Positions 17,035 to 26,765 of a stretch of DNA of 64,000 nucleotides are shown here, piece by piece. The DNA is from Sphaerospermopsis torques-reginae ITEP-024 (GTDB lineage Bacteria; Cyanobacteriota; Cyanobacteriia; Cyanobacteriales; Nostocaceae), in assembly GCF_019598945.1 (NCBI RefSeq), contig NZ_CP080598.1, forward strand, positions 1,984,001 through 2,048,000. Reading direction: 5' to 3'. Each line of letters begins with the position of its first letter. Position 1 is the first letter of the stretch. Position numbers and translations under genes: made by a program. The notes beneath the pieces are model-generated. The model saw only the letters and a program-made list of their open reading frames with translations. It did not search any database and was not told where the DNA came from.

Positions 17035-18306
17035 CTATTTCAAAACAGGCTTCCCTGTAGAAATAGCCTGTTCTATAATATCAACCGCTCGCTTTACTCC
17101 TCCCGCTTTTTGAATTGCAGCTTGCAACCTCAAAGCATTCTTTTTATATGATTCTTCCGTGAGGACTTTTGTAATTGCTTTCCGCAAATTATTCACATTC
17201 ACTTTCTTCACAGGAATAGCTTCCCCACATCCTGACCAAACTATCCGGGAAGCTACTCCTGGTTGATCATTAGCAATGGGAATTGCTACCATTGGCACAC
17301 CATTTGTTAAACATTCCAATGTAGTATTTAGTCCTGCATGGGTAATGGTGAGATTGGCTTTTTCTAATAGTTGTAACTGGGGTGCATAACGCACTACTAA
17401 AGGATTTCCTGGTAGTCCTTGGAGAACTTGAGGATCGGCTGAACCACCTAAAGAAATAACTAATTGTGCATCTAAATCCTTGCAAGCTTCGGCAATAGTT
17501 TGAAAAACTGGTAATAAACGATTTTGCAAAGTTCCCAATGAGGCATAAATTAATGGTTGTCCGGTTAATTTATCAAAGGGAAAATCAACAACTTCCCGAC
17601 CTGTAGAATTATGATATGGTCCTGTAAAATGAAACCACTGAGGTAACTCTTTTCTGGGAAATTCTAATTCAGCAGGTTGTTGACTAATTTGCGCTAATGG
17701 AGAATAACGATTATTAACTTGAGAATATGCAGGTAAATTGTTTTCTTGACGATAGCTATCTATTAATTCTGTAATCGGTTGAGTTGCTTTATTTAATAAT
17801 TTATAACCTAATTTATTACGAAGTATTCCCCACCAAGCTGGGTTATAATTCCAATTTGTCATAAATGGTGGAACACCGGGTTCTCGATTTAAAACTACTG
17901 CACTACAAATAGTAATAAAAGGCATCCCACAAATTTCAGCGATAGTACCACCTTCTGCAAAAGTCTGATCTATTAATAGTGCTTCTATACCTGCATCTTT
18001 GACAATTTTGGGGATGTCTCTGAGTTTGATGTTGATTTGTTCTGTAAAGAGTTTGATTGTGTATTTTAAGGCTTCCTGTCCACTTAATTCACCTAATTTA
18101 GCCAAATCTTCTGCTGTTGAACCTGGGGGACATTCTGTTTCACCCATGACTTGAAATTCTAAACCTGCTGCTTGTGCTTTGGGTTGTGCATCAGGAACAC
18201 CTATCAGGGTAACACGGTGGCCACGTTGTTGTAATTCTTTGCCTAATGGTAACATGGTGTTCCAATGACCAGTGGATGCCGGGCAAATTAAGCCGTAATG
18301 AGTCAT
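17035..18306 (-). CDS. UGT/MGT-type (GT1) glycosyltransferase, CrtX-like
   Basis: A 423-residue glycosyltransferase of the UDP-glucosyltransferase superfamily, similar in layout to zeaxanthin glucosyltransferase and macrolide glycosyltransferases. It has an N-terminal acceptor domain (STGHWNTMLPLGKELQQRGH), then YASLGTLQNRLLPVF and the C-terminal donor signature VVRYAPQLQLLEKANLTITHAG followed by NTTLECLTNGVPMVAIPIANDQP, where the closing D-Q binds the sugar. I start it at the ATG at 18306; the frame continues to 18357 but AAAGG lies upstream of 18306. It is first in the cassette with the acyltransferase and the GT4-like gene, and divergent from folA. The acceptor could be a carotenoid or other lipid; this is not shown. 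Confidence 0.87.
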   Translation of the reverse strand: MTHYGLICPASTGHWNTMLPLGKELQQRGHRVTLIGVPDAQPKAQAAGLEFQVMGETECPPGSTAEDLAKLGELSGQEALKYTIKLFTEQINIKLRDIPKIVKDAGIEALLIDQTFAEGGTIAEICGMPFITICSAVVLNREPGVPPFMTNWNYNPAWWGILRNKLGYKLLNKATQPITELIDSYRQENNLPAYSQVNNRYSPLAQISQQPAELEFPRKELPQWFHFTGPYHNSTGREVVDFPFDKLTGQPLIYASLGTLQNRLLPVFQTIAEACKDLDAQLVISLGGSADPQVLQGLPGNPLVVRYAPQLQLLEKANLTITHAGLNTTLECLTNGVPMVAIPIANDQPGVASRIVWSGCGEAIPVKKVNVNNLRKAITKVLTEESYKKNALRLQAAIQKAGGVKRAVDIIEQAISTGKPVLK

Positions 18307-18496
18307 GTTATAGCCTTTTGGTAAATTACAATGTTTTATACCAGAAAACAGCACCACAAGTCAAAAATATAGCTATTTTCTATAAAAAATCCTGTTACTA
18401 ATTTGAAAACTTTATAAAACTTATGTTTAATGAGCAAAAACATCACTATATTAAAAATAATTATTGCCTGTTCAAGAATAAGGATATTTATGAATT

Positions 18497-18997
18497 ATGG
18501 CTCTTATTAGTCTCATAGCTGCTATTTCCGAAGATCGTATTTTAGCTGATTCCAAAAAAGAACACATTCGCGGGGGTATTCCTTGGGATATTCCTAGTGA
18601 TATACGTTATTTTAAAGAAATTACTTGGCGACATCCTGTAATTATGGGTCGTAAAACCTATGCGACTTTTAATCACCCATTGCCAAATCGTACTAATATT
18701 ATTGTGACTAGAAATATTGATTATCAAGCTCCTGGATGTTTGGTTTTCCATTCTCTGTATCAGGCAATTCAATGGAGTAAGATGAGTGAAACAGAAGAGA
18801 TATTTATTGCTGGTGGAGAACAAATTTATACTCAGGCTATGGAATTTGCTAATAAGCTATATTTGACAATTGTGGAAGGTAGTTTTGAGGGTGATATATA
18901 TTTTCCTGAATTTAGCCACTTTGGCAAATTAACCAAAGAAGAAAAATTACAGGAAAATGGTTTTAGGTTTAAATTTGTGGAAATTGAAAGATGTTAA
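18497..18997 (+). CDS. folA: Dihydrofolate reductase
   Basis: Reduces dihydrofolate to tetrahydrofolate with NADPH, supporting thymidylate and purine synthesis. The protein has 166 residues, normal length. Motifs are LISLIAAISEDRIL, the GGIPWDIPSDIRYFKEIT segment with the catalytic acid aspartate in the P-x-D-x-x-x-F motif, VIMGRKTYATF (NADPH-binding G-R-K-T), and IFIAGGEQIYTQAM (I-x-G-G). A five-to-ten-residue addition lies before GGIPW (DSKKEHIR). Many cyanobacteria lack a recognisable folA and rely on ThyX, so its presence is worth noting. It is divergent from the glycosyltransferase cassette and convergent with the TPR gene. Confidence 0.9.
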   Translation: MALISLIAAISEDRILADSKKEHIRGGIPWDIPSDIRYFKEITWRHPVIMGRKTYATFNHPLPNRTNIIVTRNIDYQAPGCLVFHSLYQAIQWSKMSETEEIFIAGGEQIYTQAMEFANKLYLTIVEGSFEGDIYFPEFSHFGKLTKEEKLQENGFRFKFVEIERC

Positions 18998-19014
18998 TTT
19001 TAGGTAATTTTTGG

Positions 19015-19043
19015 GGCGATCGCTTTCATCTTCAGCTATCGCC
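19015..19043. terminator. Hairpin between convergent folA and TPR genes
   Basis: GGCGATCGCT pairs with AGCTATCGCC (one mismatch) around a nine-base loop. There is no long T-run, so it may be a shared hairpin terminator or just a HIP1-based palindrome. Confidence 0.4.
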
Positions 19044-19050
19044 ATGATGA

Positions 19051-19851
19051 TTACTGTAAGTGCAAAAACTTATCTAACGCTGCTATTAAACTAGGAGGCC
19101 AACGGCGAATATTTGTTACCCAATTAATATCTTTATACCGTGTATCTAGTCCATAAGCTGCTACCCAGTTGCTTTCTGCTTCTCCTTTGTTACCACCTAC
19201 CCAATAAGCAGCGGTTAAAGCAGCACGCATATCTGCAAATTTAGGATATTTACGGACTATATTCCGCATTTCTCGGATAGCTGTATTTATTTCACCTGTT
19301 TCATACAAAGCTAGGGCATAATTAGCACGAGCAAAAGCAAAATTGGGAGCTATTTCTGTGGCTTTTTGATAGTCAGCGATCGCCTCTTCCCATTTCCCTA
19401 AACCTGCTGTGGCATTACCACGGTTATTATAGGCCATTGCATCGTTTGGATCTAATTCTAAAACGTGATTATAGTCGGCGATCGCTTCTTCCCATCTACG
19501 CAAACCTTCTAATGCTGCACCGCGATTTAAATAAGGATCTGTGACATTAGGTGCTAATTCAATGGCTTTGTTATAATCTTCTAATGCAGCCTGTAATTTA
19601 TTCTGACTTACCCGCGAATTACCGCGATTACTCCATATTGCAGGATTAGTAGGGAATTTTTCCAGAATTTCTGTCCAATATTTTTCCGCTGTCGCAAAAT
19701 CACCTTGATTTGTAGCTGCAAAGGCTTTATTTGCTAACTCATCCCCTAATTGTAGCTCTTCTGCGGTAATAGTTTGGGTTTGTGCGATCGCTGGTGTACA
19801 AAAACCAAAGGTCAGTAATAAACTCAGAAAAATGCAGATTAATTTAATCAT
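19051..19851 (-). CDS. Exported tetratricopeptide-repeat protein
   Basis: A 266-residue protein with a clear signal peptide (MIKLICIFLSLLLTFGF, cleavage near AIAQT) and at least four TPR units: WTEILEKFPTNPAIWSNRGNS, YNKAIELAPNVTDPYLNRGA, YNHVLELDPNDAMAYNNRGN and YQKATEIAPNFAFARANYA. A fifth, weaker unit is IREMRNIVRKYPKFADM. It should act as a protein-binding scaffold in the periplasm or thylakoid lumen. Lumenal TPR proteins in cyanobacteria often help assemble photosystems, but nothing here shows that. It is transcribed alone. Confidence 0.85.
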   Translation of the reverse strand: MIKLICIFLSLLLTFGFCTPAIAQTQTITAEELQLGDELANKAFAATNQGDFATAEKYWTEILEKFPTNPAIWSNRGNSRVSQNKLQAALEDYNKAIELAPNVTDPYLNRGAALEGLRRWEEAIADYNHVLELDPNDAMAYNNRGNATAGLGKWEEAIADYQKATEIAPNFAFARANYALALYETGEINTAIREMRNIVRKYPKFADMRAALTAAYWVGGNKGEAESNWVAAYGLDTRYKDINWVTNIRRWPPSLIAALDKFLHLQ

Positions 19852-20307
19852 TTAACTCTCTGTTGTGTGCAACAAAATTAATGATATAGCAGATAACAAC
19901 TAATATCAATTCACAAAAATCCTGTTAAGGAAGGGCTTGATATGCTTGAACCGCAAAGGGCGCATTGGTGTAATCTCGCTATTGAGATTTGTGCTTTTCC
20001 GTAGATATTTGAACCTCTTTGTTTATGACTGTTCAAATATTACATTCTTGCTAATTTAGATTCATACTTTTGATAACTTTTTACTCGATTCAATATTTCT
20101 TCTGTGGATAATGTGGCTAGATGATTTATTCCTCAATCAACATTTGTTAGGGTTGATGAAAATATTAATTGATTCACCTTTACCACAGAAATTTGAGGTT
20201 TTAGACTGGTGTTTTAAGATTGTTTTAGTTTTTAATCAACTAAATTTTCACTTTTTGGCTTAAAGCAATCCAAAATCCAAAATCTAAAATCCAAAATCTA
20301 AAATTGA
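19852..20307. repeat. 456-bp spacer with heptamer repeats next to exbD
   Basis: Most of the spacer is unremarkable AT-rich DNA. At 20265-20304 there is an array of CCAAAAT/CTAAAAT heptamers ending just before the exbD stop codon. No gene is seen. Confidence 0.55.
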
Positions 20308-20706
20308 TTATTTGCGTGTCGCAATACCTAATTTCACACCTTCTACCTGTCGCACTTTATCCATTACCGCTACAACTTGTCCGTGATTCACAGCTTCATC
20401 TGCATTAAGTATTACCATCAAAGGTTGTGATGGTTCTGCTTTTGCTCTCACTTGGTTTGCTAACTGCTCTAAACTAACAGCTTCTTTATTCAAAAAAATC
20501 TCTCCAGTTTTATTGATTGTCACTGTCACCTGAGCAGGGCGATCATTCTTTGCTGTTGTTGCTTGTGGTAAATTTACTGGTAAACCTTCGGAGCGAGTAA
20601 GATACAAAGTTGACATGATAAAAAATGTCAAAATCGCAAATATCACATCAATCATTGGCACAATATTAATCTGTGCAGGGATATCTGGATCATCTTGTAG
20701 GCGCAT
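20308..20706 (-). CDS. exbD: ExbD/TolR-family biopolymer transport protein
   Basis: Proton-motive-force coupling subunit that with ExbB powers TonB- or Tol-dependent outer-membrane processes. It has 132 residues, usual size: a short cytoplasmic N-terminus, a single span (INIVPMIDVIFAILTFFIM, about 17-35) carrying the conserved functional aspartate (Asp24 in PMIDVIF), then a periplasmic domain with VTVTINKTGEIFLN and the PLMVILNADEAVNHGQVVAVMDKVRQ motif. Its start overlaps the exbB stop by 17 bp, showing translational coupling. No tonB is visible here, and cyanobacteria often have several such pairs. Confidence 0.93.
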   Translation of the reverse strand: MRLQDDPDIPAQINIVPMIDVIFAILTFFIMSTLYLTRSEGLPVNLPQATTAKNDRPAQVTVTINKTGEIFLNKEAVSLEQLANQVRAKAEPSQPLMVILNADEAVNHGQVVAVMDKVRQVEGVKLGIATRK

Positions 20707-21343
20707 AGGTTTTTTCTCCTCTTTCGTAGCGACGACGATATAACAGTTCTAACTCTCCACCATATTCTTGAATCAAAGCTATTTGCCGTTGATAAAGTCC
20801 CCGGAATGTGTTAGAAAACAAAAGTGTAAAAATTGCCACAATTAAACCTGTAGCAGTAGAAACCAATGCCTCACTAATACCACCAGTCACGTTTGTAGTT
20901 TGTGATCCTCCCACATTGCCGATATTCAAAGATGCAAAAGAAGTAATTAAACCCAGTACAGTTCCCAGTAATCCTAACAGGGGTGCAAGGGCAATAATAG
21001 TATCAAAAACCGTGTTAAATCTTTTCAGTAAAGGTATTTCTGCCTGAGCTTCACTTTCCAAAGCCAAACGAAACTCTTCTGGGTTTGCTTCTTCTAGTTC
21101 CAAAGCTGTCAAAAAGATCCGGGAAATCGGTAAATCTACATTCTTCCTCAATGTATCAATGGTACTAACCACATTGTTTTGACGATACAGACTCAATACT
21201 TCTCTGACTACTCGGTGCTGACGGTTGCTAATTTTGATCCAAAACCTGACTCTTTCAATAATTAGCCCTACAGCTACAACTGAAGAAAGTAGTAGTGGCC
21301 ACATCACCACACCACCTGCTATAAACAGATTTTTGATATCCAT
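20690..21343 (-). CDS. exbB: ExbB/TolQ/MotA-family proton channel protein
   Basis: Proton channel partner of ExbD in the inner membrane, 217 residues. Three spans are visible: about 7-28 (GVVMWPLLLSSVVAVGLII), 112-134 (TIIALAPLLGLLGTVLGLITSF) and 152-178 (ISEALVSTATGLIVAIFTLLF). The PLLGLLGTVLGLI motif and the GISEALVSTATGL motif define the MotA/TolQ/ExbB family. It is first in a two-gene operon with exbD, overlapping it by 17 bp. The substrate receptor it energises is not shown by the context; iron or cobalamin receptors are the usual clients. Confidence 0.93.
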   Translation of the reverse strand: MDIKNLFIAGGVVMWPLLLSSVVAVGLIIERVRFWIKISNRQHRVVREVLSLYRQNNVVSTIDTLRKNVDLPISRIFLTALELEEANPEEFRLALESEAQAEIPLLKRFNTVFDTIIALAPLLGLLGTVLGLITSFASLNIGNVGGSQTTNVTGGISEALVSTATGLIVAIFTLLFSNTFRGLYQRQIALIQEYGGELELLYRRRYERGEKTYAPTR

Positions 21344-21536
21344 GTCCGATTTTCAAGCCTTGGGGTGAAATTTACTGACTAGTTCAGCCAGTATACCTGA
21401 TCGATGTTCTCCCAGGGGAGTGCCGCAACTTAGACTTTACAACTAAGTTCGCTATCAATCTCCGCCTATAGAGGTAAGGGGGATTTCGCGGATCTTTTTT
21501 CCACCAAATCAGAATATGGTCAATCATTAACCGATT

Positions 21537-22655
21537 TCAAAGCAAAGATAACTGCTCATTATTAGGTGGTTTAAAGCCCATGTGTTGATATGCAGCTTTT
21601 GTGGCTACTCTACCGCGAGGAGTCCGGCTTAAATAACCAATTTGCATTAAATAGGGTTCATACACTTCTTCTATGGTTTGGGTGTCTTCTCCTGTCGCTG
21701 CGGCTAAAGTCTCTATCCCCACTGGACCACCATTAAAGTTTTCAATGATCACACTTAACATTTTTCTATCTGTCCAATCTAACCCACAAGGATCAACTTG
21801 GAATAGTTGTAATGCTTCTGCGGCAATCGGTTGGTCAATTTCTGTAAATGATTTTACTTCCGCGTAATCACGGACTCGTTTTAGTAATCTATTGGCAATT
21901 CTTGGTGTTCCCCGTGAACGTTTAGCGATTTCTGTAGCGCCTTCAGCGTTAACAGGAGTTTGTAATAATTCTGCACTGCGAAGGACAATTTTACTGAGTT
22001 CGTCAACTTCGTAAAATCGCAATTTTTGGATTAAACCAAAGCGATCGCGCAACGGTGAAGTTAACGCACCGACGCGGGTTGTCGCTCCCACCAAGGTAAA
22101 TTTAGATAAGGGTATACTTCTGATTCTGGCACTCGAACCTTTACCCACAGTAATATCTAAACGATAATCTTCCATTGCTGGATACAAAATTTCTTCCGTC
22201 ATCCGGGAAAGCCGATGGATTTCATCAATAAACAGCACATCACCCGGTTTGAGATTTACCAATATACCGACTATATCCCTTGGTCTTTCCAAAGCAGGGG
22301 CGCTAGTAATTTTATAATTTACCCCCATTTCCGCAGCTAAAATCATCGCCATTGTGGTTTTACCCAAACCGGGTGGACCATACAGCAACAGGTGATCCAT
22401 CACTTCACCCCTAGATTTAGCTGCTTTAATGGCAATATCTAATACATCCTTTAAATCTTTCTGCCCGATGTAATCTGCAAAACGTTGGGGGCGAATACTC
22501 TCTTCCTGTTTACCTTCTTCTTCAATCGTCGCTTCCGGTTGCAGTATATTTTCCTGGGGAGGCGCTTTTTGGGTAGAAGCTTTAGGCGACTCTCGGCGCT
22601 GTTGTGGCTGTCCGTTGGGTTCTGGAGGCTGTTTTTTTGAGGAGATTATGGCCAT
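21537..22655 (-). CDS. ruvB: Holliday junction branch migration ATPase RuvB
   Basis: Hexameric AAA+ motor that with RuvA migrates Holliday junctions during recombination repair. It has 372 residues; the N-terminal extension of about 50 residues (Pro/Gln/Glu-rich) is longer than in E. coli and typical of cyanobacteria. Motifs are [12 protein letters not shown], Walker [10 protein letters not shown], Walker [11 protein letters not shown], sensor 1 [20 protein letters not shown] (arginine finger region) and the C-terminal winged helix ending [17 protein letters not shown]. It is single and not next to ruvA or ruvC. Confidence 0.97.
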   Translation of the reverse strand: MAIISSKKQPPEPNGQPQQRRESPKASTQKAPPQENILQPEATIEEEGKQEESIRPQRFADYIGQKDLKDVLDIAIKAAKSRGEVMDHLLLYGPPGLGKTTMAMILAAEMGVNYKITSAPALERPRDIVGILVNLKPGDVLFIDEIHRLSRMTEEILYPAMEDYRLDITVGKGSSARIRSIPLSKFTLVGATTRVGALTSPLRDRFGLIQKLRFYEVDELSKIVLRSAELLQTPVNAEGATEIAKRSRGTPRIANRLLKRVRDYAEVKSFTEIDQPIAAEALQLFQVDPCGLDWTDRKMLSVIIENFNGGPVGIETLAAATGEDTQTIEEVYEPYLMQIGYLSRTPRGRVATKAAYQHMGFKPPNNEQLSLL

Positions 22656-22673
22656 AATTCAGCTATCTTAACT

Positions 22674-22860
22674 TAGGGATTGGGGATTGGGGATTGGGGA
22701 CTGGGGAAGCAGGGGAAGCAGGGAAAGCAGGGGAAGCAGGGGAAGCAGGGGAAGCAGCGTCGGATGCGTAGGAGGGACAGATATTAACTTTTGCCTCTTG
22801 CCTCTTGCCTTTTGCCTTCTGTCACCTGTCACCTCTTCACTGTCACCTAATTCCCCAATT
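22674..22860. repeat. Tandem repeat spacer upstream of hisF
   Basis: GGGATTG units (about 22677-22700) run into GGGGAAGCA units (about 22705-22757), followed by inverted CTTGCCTCTTGCC and GTCACCTGTCACC units. These are short tandem repeats rather than a gene; the open frames over this stretch are low-complexity artefacts. Confidence 0.65.
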
Positions 22861-22909
22861 ACCTTTACAATTTAAATTCCGAACAATTACCAAAGATAGA
22901 GAAATCACT

Positions 22910-23683
22910 ATGTTATCTAAAAGAATTTTACCTTGTTTAGATGTCAAGGCGGGACGAGTTGTTAAAGGAGTTAACTTTGTAGACCTCAAGGACGCGGGTG
23001 ATCCAGTAGAACTAGCCAAAGTTTATAACGAAGCCGGTGCAGATGAGTTAGTGTTTCTGGATATTACAGCCACTCATGAAGACCGGGATACGATTATTGA
23101 TGTCGTTTACCGGACTGCTGAACAGGTCTTTATTCCGCTGACTGTGGGGGGAGGAATTCAAACCTTAGAAAATGTTAAAGGTTTGTTACGAGCCGGGGCT
23201 GATAAGGTTAGTATTAATTCTGCGGCCGTCCGCAACCCAAATTTGATCAATGAGGCGAGCGATCGCTTTGGTAATCAGTGCATAGTTGTGGCTATTGATG
23301 CTCGCAAAAGAGTAGCCCCCAATAACCCTGGTTGGGATGTTTACGTGCGTGGTGGTAGGGAAAATACTGGAATAGATGCCTTACTGTGGGCGCAGGAAGT
23401 GGAAAAAAGGGGGGCTGGTGAATTGTTGGTGACAAGTATGGATGCAGATGGCACTCAAGCCGGATATGACTTAGAGTTAACGCGAGCGATCGCCGAATCT
23501 GTGCAAATTCCCGTTATTGCCTCTGGTGGTGCAGGAAATTGTCAACATATCCATGACGCTTTAACAGCAGGTCAAGCAGAAGCCGCTTTATTAGCATCTC
23601 TTTTACATTATGGGCAATTAAGCGTAGCCCAAATTAAAAATTATTTGCAGGAACGATCTGTTCCAGTCCGCTTGCCTTGTTGA
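22910..23683 (+). CDS. hisF: Imidazole glycerol phosphate synthase subunit HisF
   Basis: Cyclase subunit of the heterodimer that makes IGP and AICAR in histidine biosynthesis, a cytoplasmic TIM barrel. The protein has 257 residues. The two catalytic aspartates are in [14 protein letters not shown] (Asp11) and [10 protein letters not shown] (about Asp130). Other landmarks are [12 protein letters not shown], the phosphate loop VIASGGAGN, and the C-terminal [12 protein letters not shown] chose the ATG at 22910, which gives the family N-terminus [11 protein letters not shown]; the 35 codons upstream are repeat-derived. It is followed by a small membrane protein gene. Confidence 0.97.
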   Translation: MLSKRILPCLDVKAGRVVKGVNFVDLKDAGDPVELAKVYNEAGADELVFLDITATHEDRDTIIDVVYRTAEQVFIPLTVGGGIQTLENVKGLLRAGADKVSINSAAVRNPNLINEASDRFGNQCIVVAIDARKRVAPNNPGWDVYVRGGRENTGIDALLWAQEVEKRGAGELLVTSMDADGTQAGYDLELTRAIAESVQIPVIASGGAGNCQHIHDALTAGQAEAALLASLLHYGQLSVAQIKNYLQERSVPVRLPC

Positions 23684-23782
23684 TCCCAGCCCCAGCAACC
23701 AATTCCATCTCTCTCCGGCTAGACACAGTTACCGAAAACAATGTTAATATTAGTTTACTAGTATTAAGAAATATTAAGAAAT

Positions 23783-23974
23783 ATGTTGATTCCTATTTTA
23801 CTTTTTGATGTGGCGCTGGTTGCTTGGTCACTGCACCTGATGGAGAAAGCCTACGAAAACAAAGAATTTTCCCTCATGTTGGCGGGTACATTGGTTGCTG
23901 TAGCAGCGGCAGCGATGTTAGTAGTTTATTTCTTAATGGGACACTGTATGACCTATTTATTGAAAGTGTCGTAG
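23783..23974 (+). CDS. Small two-span membrane protein, unknown
   Basis: A 63-residue hydrophobic protein. Two helices are likely: about 1-18 (MLIPILLFDVALVAWSL) and 31-55 (LMLAGTLVAVAAAAMLVVYFLMG), with a charged connector (MEKAYENKEF). It resembles small conserved cyanobacterial membrane proteins of unknown function. No clear ribosome binding site, but the TAATATTAGTTTACTAGT region upstream could hold a promoter. It lies between hisF and dapB. Confidence 0.6.
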   Translation: MLIPILLFDVALVAWSLHLMEKAYENKEFSLMLAGTLVAVAAAAMLVVYFLMGHCMTYLLKVS

Positions 23975-24143
23975 TGGCAGGAGGCAGGAGTCAGGTGACA
24001 GGTGACAGGTGACAGTGAAGAAAGCAGGGAAGCAGGGGTAGAATATTAACTTTTGCCTCTTGCCCTCTGCCTTTTGCCTTCTGTTTCCTGTTCCCTGTTC
24101 CCTGCTCTATAGGTAAAATAACTAAAAACGTATTTCTAGAAAC

Positions 24144-24980
24144 ATGACCAATCAATCTACTATCCCAGTCATTGTCAACGGTGCTGCTGGCAAAATGGGA
24201 CGTGAAGTAATCAAAGCAGTAGCCCAAGCACCGGATATGATATTAATGGGTGCTTTGGATACCTCACCGGAACATCAGGGAAAAGACGCAGGAGAGTTGG
24301 CAGGTTTAAGCGAACCCTTAGAAGTGCCAATAACCAATCAATTAGAGCCAATGTTAGGCTATGTAGCAGGAGAAAGACAGCTACAACCAGGGGTGATGGT
24401 AGACTTTACCCATCCAGATGCAGTTTATGATAACGTTCGCAGTGCGATCGCCTATGGTATTCGTCCTGTAGTCGGTACAACTGGTTTAAGTCCCGAACAA
24501 CTGAAAGACTTAGCCGACTTTGCCGAAAAAGCCAGTACAGGTTGTTTAATTATTCCTAACTTTTCCATCGGTATGGTACTGTTGCAACAAGCCGCAGTTA
24601 CCGCATCCCAATACTTTGATCATGTAGAAATTATCGAACTGCATCACAACCAAAAAGCCGACGCACCAAGCGGTACAGCCATTCAAACAGCCCAGTTATT
24701 AGCAGAAATGGGTAAAGCTTTTAACCCTCCTCAAGTAGAGGAAACAGAAAAAATACCAGGAGCAAGAGGATCTTTAGTTGATGAAGGGATTAGAATTCAT
24801 AGTGTACGCCTACCTGGACTCATTGCCCATCAAGAAGTAATTTTCGGTGCAGCAGGGCAAATTTACACCCTCCGCCATGATACAAGCGATCGCTCCTGTT
24901 ATATGCCTGGAGTTTTATTAGCAATTCGCAAAATTAACCAGTTAAAATCATTAGTATATGGATTAGAAAAGATTCTGTAA
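24144..24980 (+). CDS. dapB: 4-hydroxy-tetrahydrodipicolinate reductase DapB
   Basis: NAD(P)H-dependent reductase in the lysine and diaminopimelate pathway, which also feeds peptidoglycan. It has 278 residues. Motifs are [16 protein letters not shown] (Rossmann loop G-x-x-G-x-M/K-G), [28 protein letters not shown], and the substrate/catalytic box [18 protein letters not shown] with the His-His-x-x-Lys signature. The start at 24144 follows a CCTATAGGTAAAATAACT region. The gene ends directly at a tandem AGGAGTC repeat array. Confidence 0.97.
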   Translation: MTNQSTIPVIVNGAAGKMGREVIKAVAQAPDMILMGALDTSPEHQGKDAGELAGLSEPLEVPITNQLEPMLGYVAGERQLQPGVMVDFTHPDAVYDNVRSAIAYGIRPVVGTTGLSPEQLKDLADFAEKASTGCLIIPNFSIGMVLLQQAAVTASQYFDHVEIIELHHNQKADAPSGTAIQTAQLLAEMGKAFNPPQVEETEKIPGARGSLVDEGIRIHSVRLPGLIAHQEVIFGAAGQIYTLRHDTSDRSCYMPGVLLAIRKINQLKSLVYGLEKIL

Positions 24981-24983
24981 AAA

Positions 24984-25195
<212 letters not shown>

Positions 25196-25201
25196 ATTAA
25201 T

Positions 25202-25906
25202 ATGCTTGTTCCACTGACTCGCCAAAAATTTGAACAAATTATTCCTCTTATTGCCAGTGGTTCACAGTACAAATACTACTGGGGAAAATTCAACAACTTT
25301 TTACAACGGCTATTAATTTCTGTAGTTACAGTAGTTGTGATTTTCCTGGTGAGGATCTTTTTGAAACTAGATTTTGGTTTGATTTTTGTCTTTGGAGTAT
25401 TTGGGGCATTTTTTTGGTTATGGTATCCCGTATTTCAAGCCAGTATTCGCAATGCAAAATGCCGACGTTACAAGTATAGCGGCTTTTTCCGAGGGCGGGT
25501 AATAGATTGGTGGATTACAGAAAAATTAATTGGCAAACAAGAAACAGTCAATAATAAAGGTGAGTTAGTAATTATTGAAAACCGCGAAAAAAGAATAAAC
25601 TTAGAAGTGGGCGATGATACAGGATTTAGTATCGAATTTGATGCCCCATTACGTCCTGCACACAAAGCGATCGCTCGTGGTCAAATCGCAGAAATGGTAG
25701 TCATGTCAAATAGCCCAGATTTAAGCATAATCGAGGAATTTAGTAATATCTACATTCCCAGTCGTAATTTATGGGTGAGTGACTATCCCTACGTGCGAGA
25801 AGATTTTTTTAATGAAGTTAGTGTTCGCCTACGAGAAAACCAACAAGAAAAACCCCGTCGCCGTCGTCGTCCAGAACCACAAAGATATGGAGAGGATGAC
25901 TATTAA
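25202..25906 (+). CDS. Conserved membrane protein of unknown function
   Basis: A 234-residue protein with two adjacent membrane spans (about 42-60, LLISVVTVVVIFLVRIF, and 65-88, FGLIFVFGVFGAFFWLWYP), then a soluble cytoplasmic domain of about 140 residues ending in a basic tail (KPRRRRRPEPQ). Cyanobacterial homologues are sometimes labelled phosphate ABC transporter permease, but nothing in the sequence supports transport: it has two spans and no permease loop. I start it at the ATG at 25202 because the codons before it are CAATTGTCAATT repeat. A 169-bp dispersed repeat begins right after its stop. Confidence 0.7.
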   Translation: MLVPLTRQKFEQIIPLIASGSQYKYYWGKFNNFLQRLLISVVTVVVIFLVRIFLKLDFGLIFVFGVFGAFFWLWYPVFQASIRNAKCRRYKYSGFFRGRVIDWWITEKLIGKQETVNNKGELVIIENREKRINLEVGDDTGFSIEFDAPLRPAHKAIARGQIAEMVVMSNSPDLSIIEEFSNIYIPSRNLWVSDYPYVREDFFNEVSVRLRENQQEKPRRRRRPEPQRYGEDDY

Positions 25907-26075
25907 AAATTTCAATAATGGACAATTAACAATGAACAATTGACCATTACCTATACCTTGAAAGGAGAGGATTGAAAGATCAGAATTTTTTGATTTTTTC
26001 ACCTTCAAAGGGGAGGTATCAAACCGTGAATGAAACAATTGTCAATTGTCAATTGTCAATTATCAATTGATAAAT
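25907..26075. repeat. Dispersed repeat, family C copy 1
   Basis: A 169-bp element starting AAATTTCAATAATGGACAATT and ending ATTATCAATTGATAAAT. The same sequence occurs in reverse at 30905-31124, where it carries an extra 50 bp. It contains CTTGAAAGGAGAGG and CTTCAAAGGGGAGG as internal inverted motifs. Confidence 0.75.
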
Positions 26076-26078
26076 GAT

Positions 26079-26708
26079 TTAACTTACCCCACTTCTATCT
26101 TGACCATAAGCTTGCCAAGCTAAATCAACCAAACCATCAACAATAGCAGATGCTACCACCGCATTACCCTTACGACTGTCAATAGTAATATAAGGTACTA
26201 AAGAATCCTGTAAACGTTCTTTATCAGCAGTTACATTAATAAAACCAGCTGGAGTAGCAATAATCAAAGCCGGTCGAATTTCTTCCGCTTCAATTAAATC
26301 TACCAATGTAGTGAGGGCAGTTTGAGCTTGACCAACTACAAAAATTCCCTCTGGATAGCGTCTGGCCAGAGTTTCAATCCCCCAAGCAGAACGAGTTCTT
26401 TCTTTTTGGGGACGGGTTAAAGCCTCCATACTACAATACACAGGATTAGCAAAGGTGTTTTGAATATCGTAGGCAATACCCACCTGTACCATTGGCACAT
26501 CTACCACAATAGTAGTACGTGCTGCCAGTGCGGTTGCTCCTGATTGTAAAGCGTGTTCCGAAAAACGAATCAAAGACTTGTACTCAAAATCAGAGGTGGC
26601 GTATATTACTCGCCGGACTATTTCATACTCTGCTGGTGAAAAGACATGATCGCCAATTTCACTATCAATAATTGCCAAGCTTTGAGCATCAGTTACGTGC
26701 CATTCCAT
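26079..26708 (-). CDS. cobH: Precorrin-8X methylmutase
   Basis: Moves a methyl group from C11 to C12 to give hydrogenobyrinic or cobyrinic acid in cobalamin synthesis (CobH/CbiC). It has 209 residues. Landmarks are EIVRRVIYATSDFEY, RFSEHALQSGATAL with the catalytic histidine (His52), IVVDVPMVQVGI, and the C-terminal IATPAGFINVTADKERLQ and DSRKGNAVVASAIVDGL. I chose the ATG at 26708 (MEWHVTD); a GTG six codons upstream is possible. It is not next to other cob genes, as is usual in cyanobacteria, where the pathway is scattered. Confidence 0.95.
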   Translation of the reverse strand: MEWHVTDAQSLAIIDSEIGDHVFSPAEYEIVRRVIYATSDFEYKSLIRFSEHALQSGATALAARTTIVVDVPMVQVGIAYDIQNTFANPVYCSMEALTRPQKERTRSAWGIETLARRYPEGIFVVGQAQTALTTLVDLIEAEEIRPALIIATPAGFINVTADKERLQDSLVPYITIDSRKGNAVVASAIVDGLVDLAWQAYGQDRSGVS

Positions 26709-26765
26709 CGCCGTTAAGCTTCTCACAGATCAGCTTTCAGCTTATCATCACAAGGGAGGGAATTA

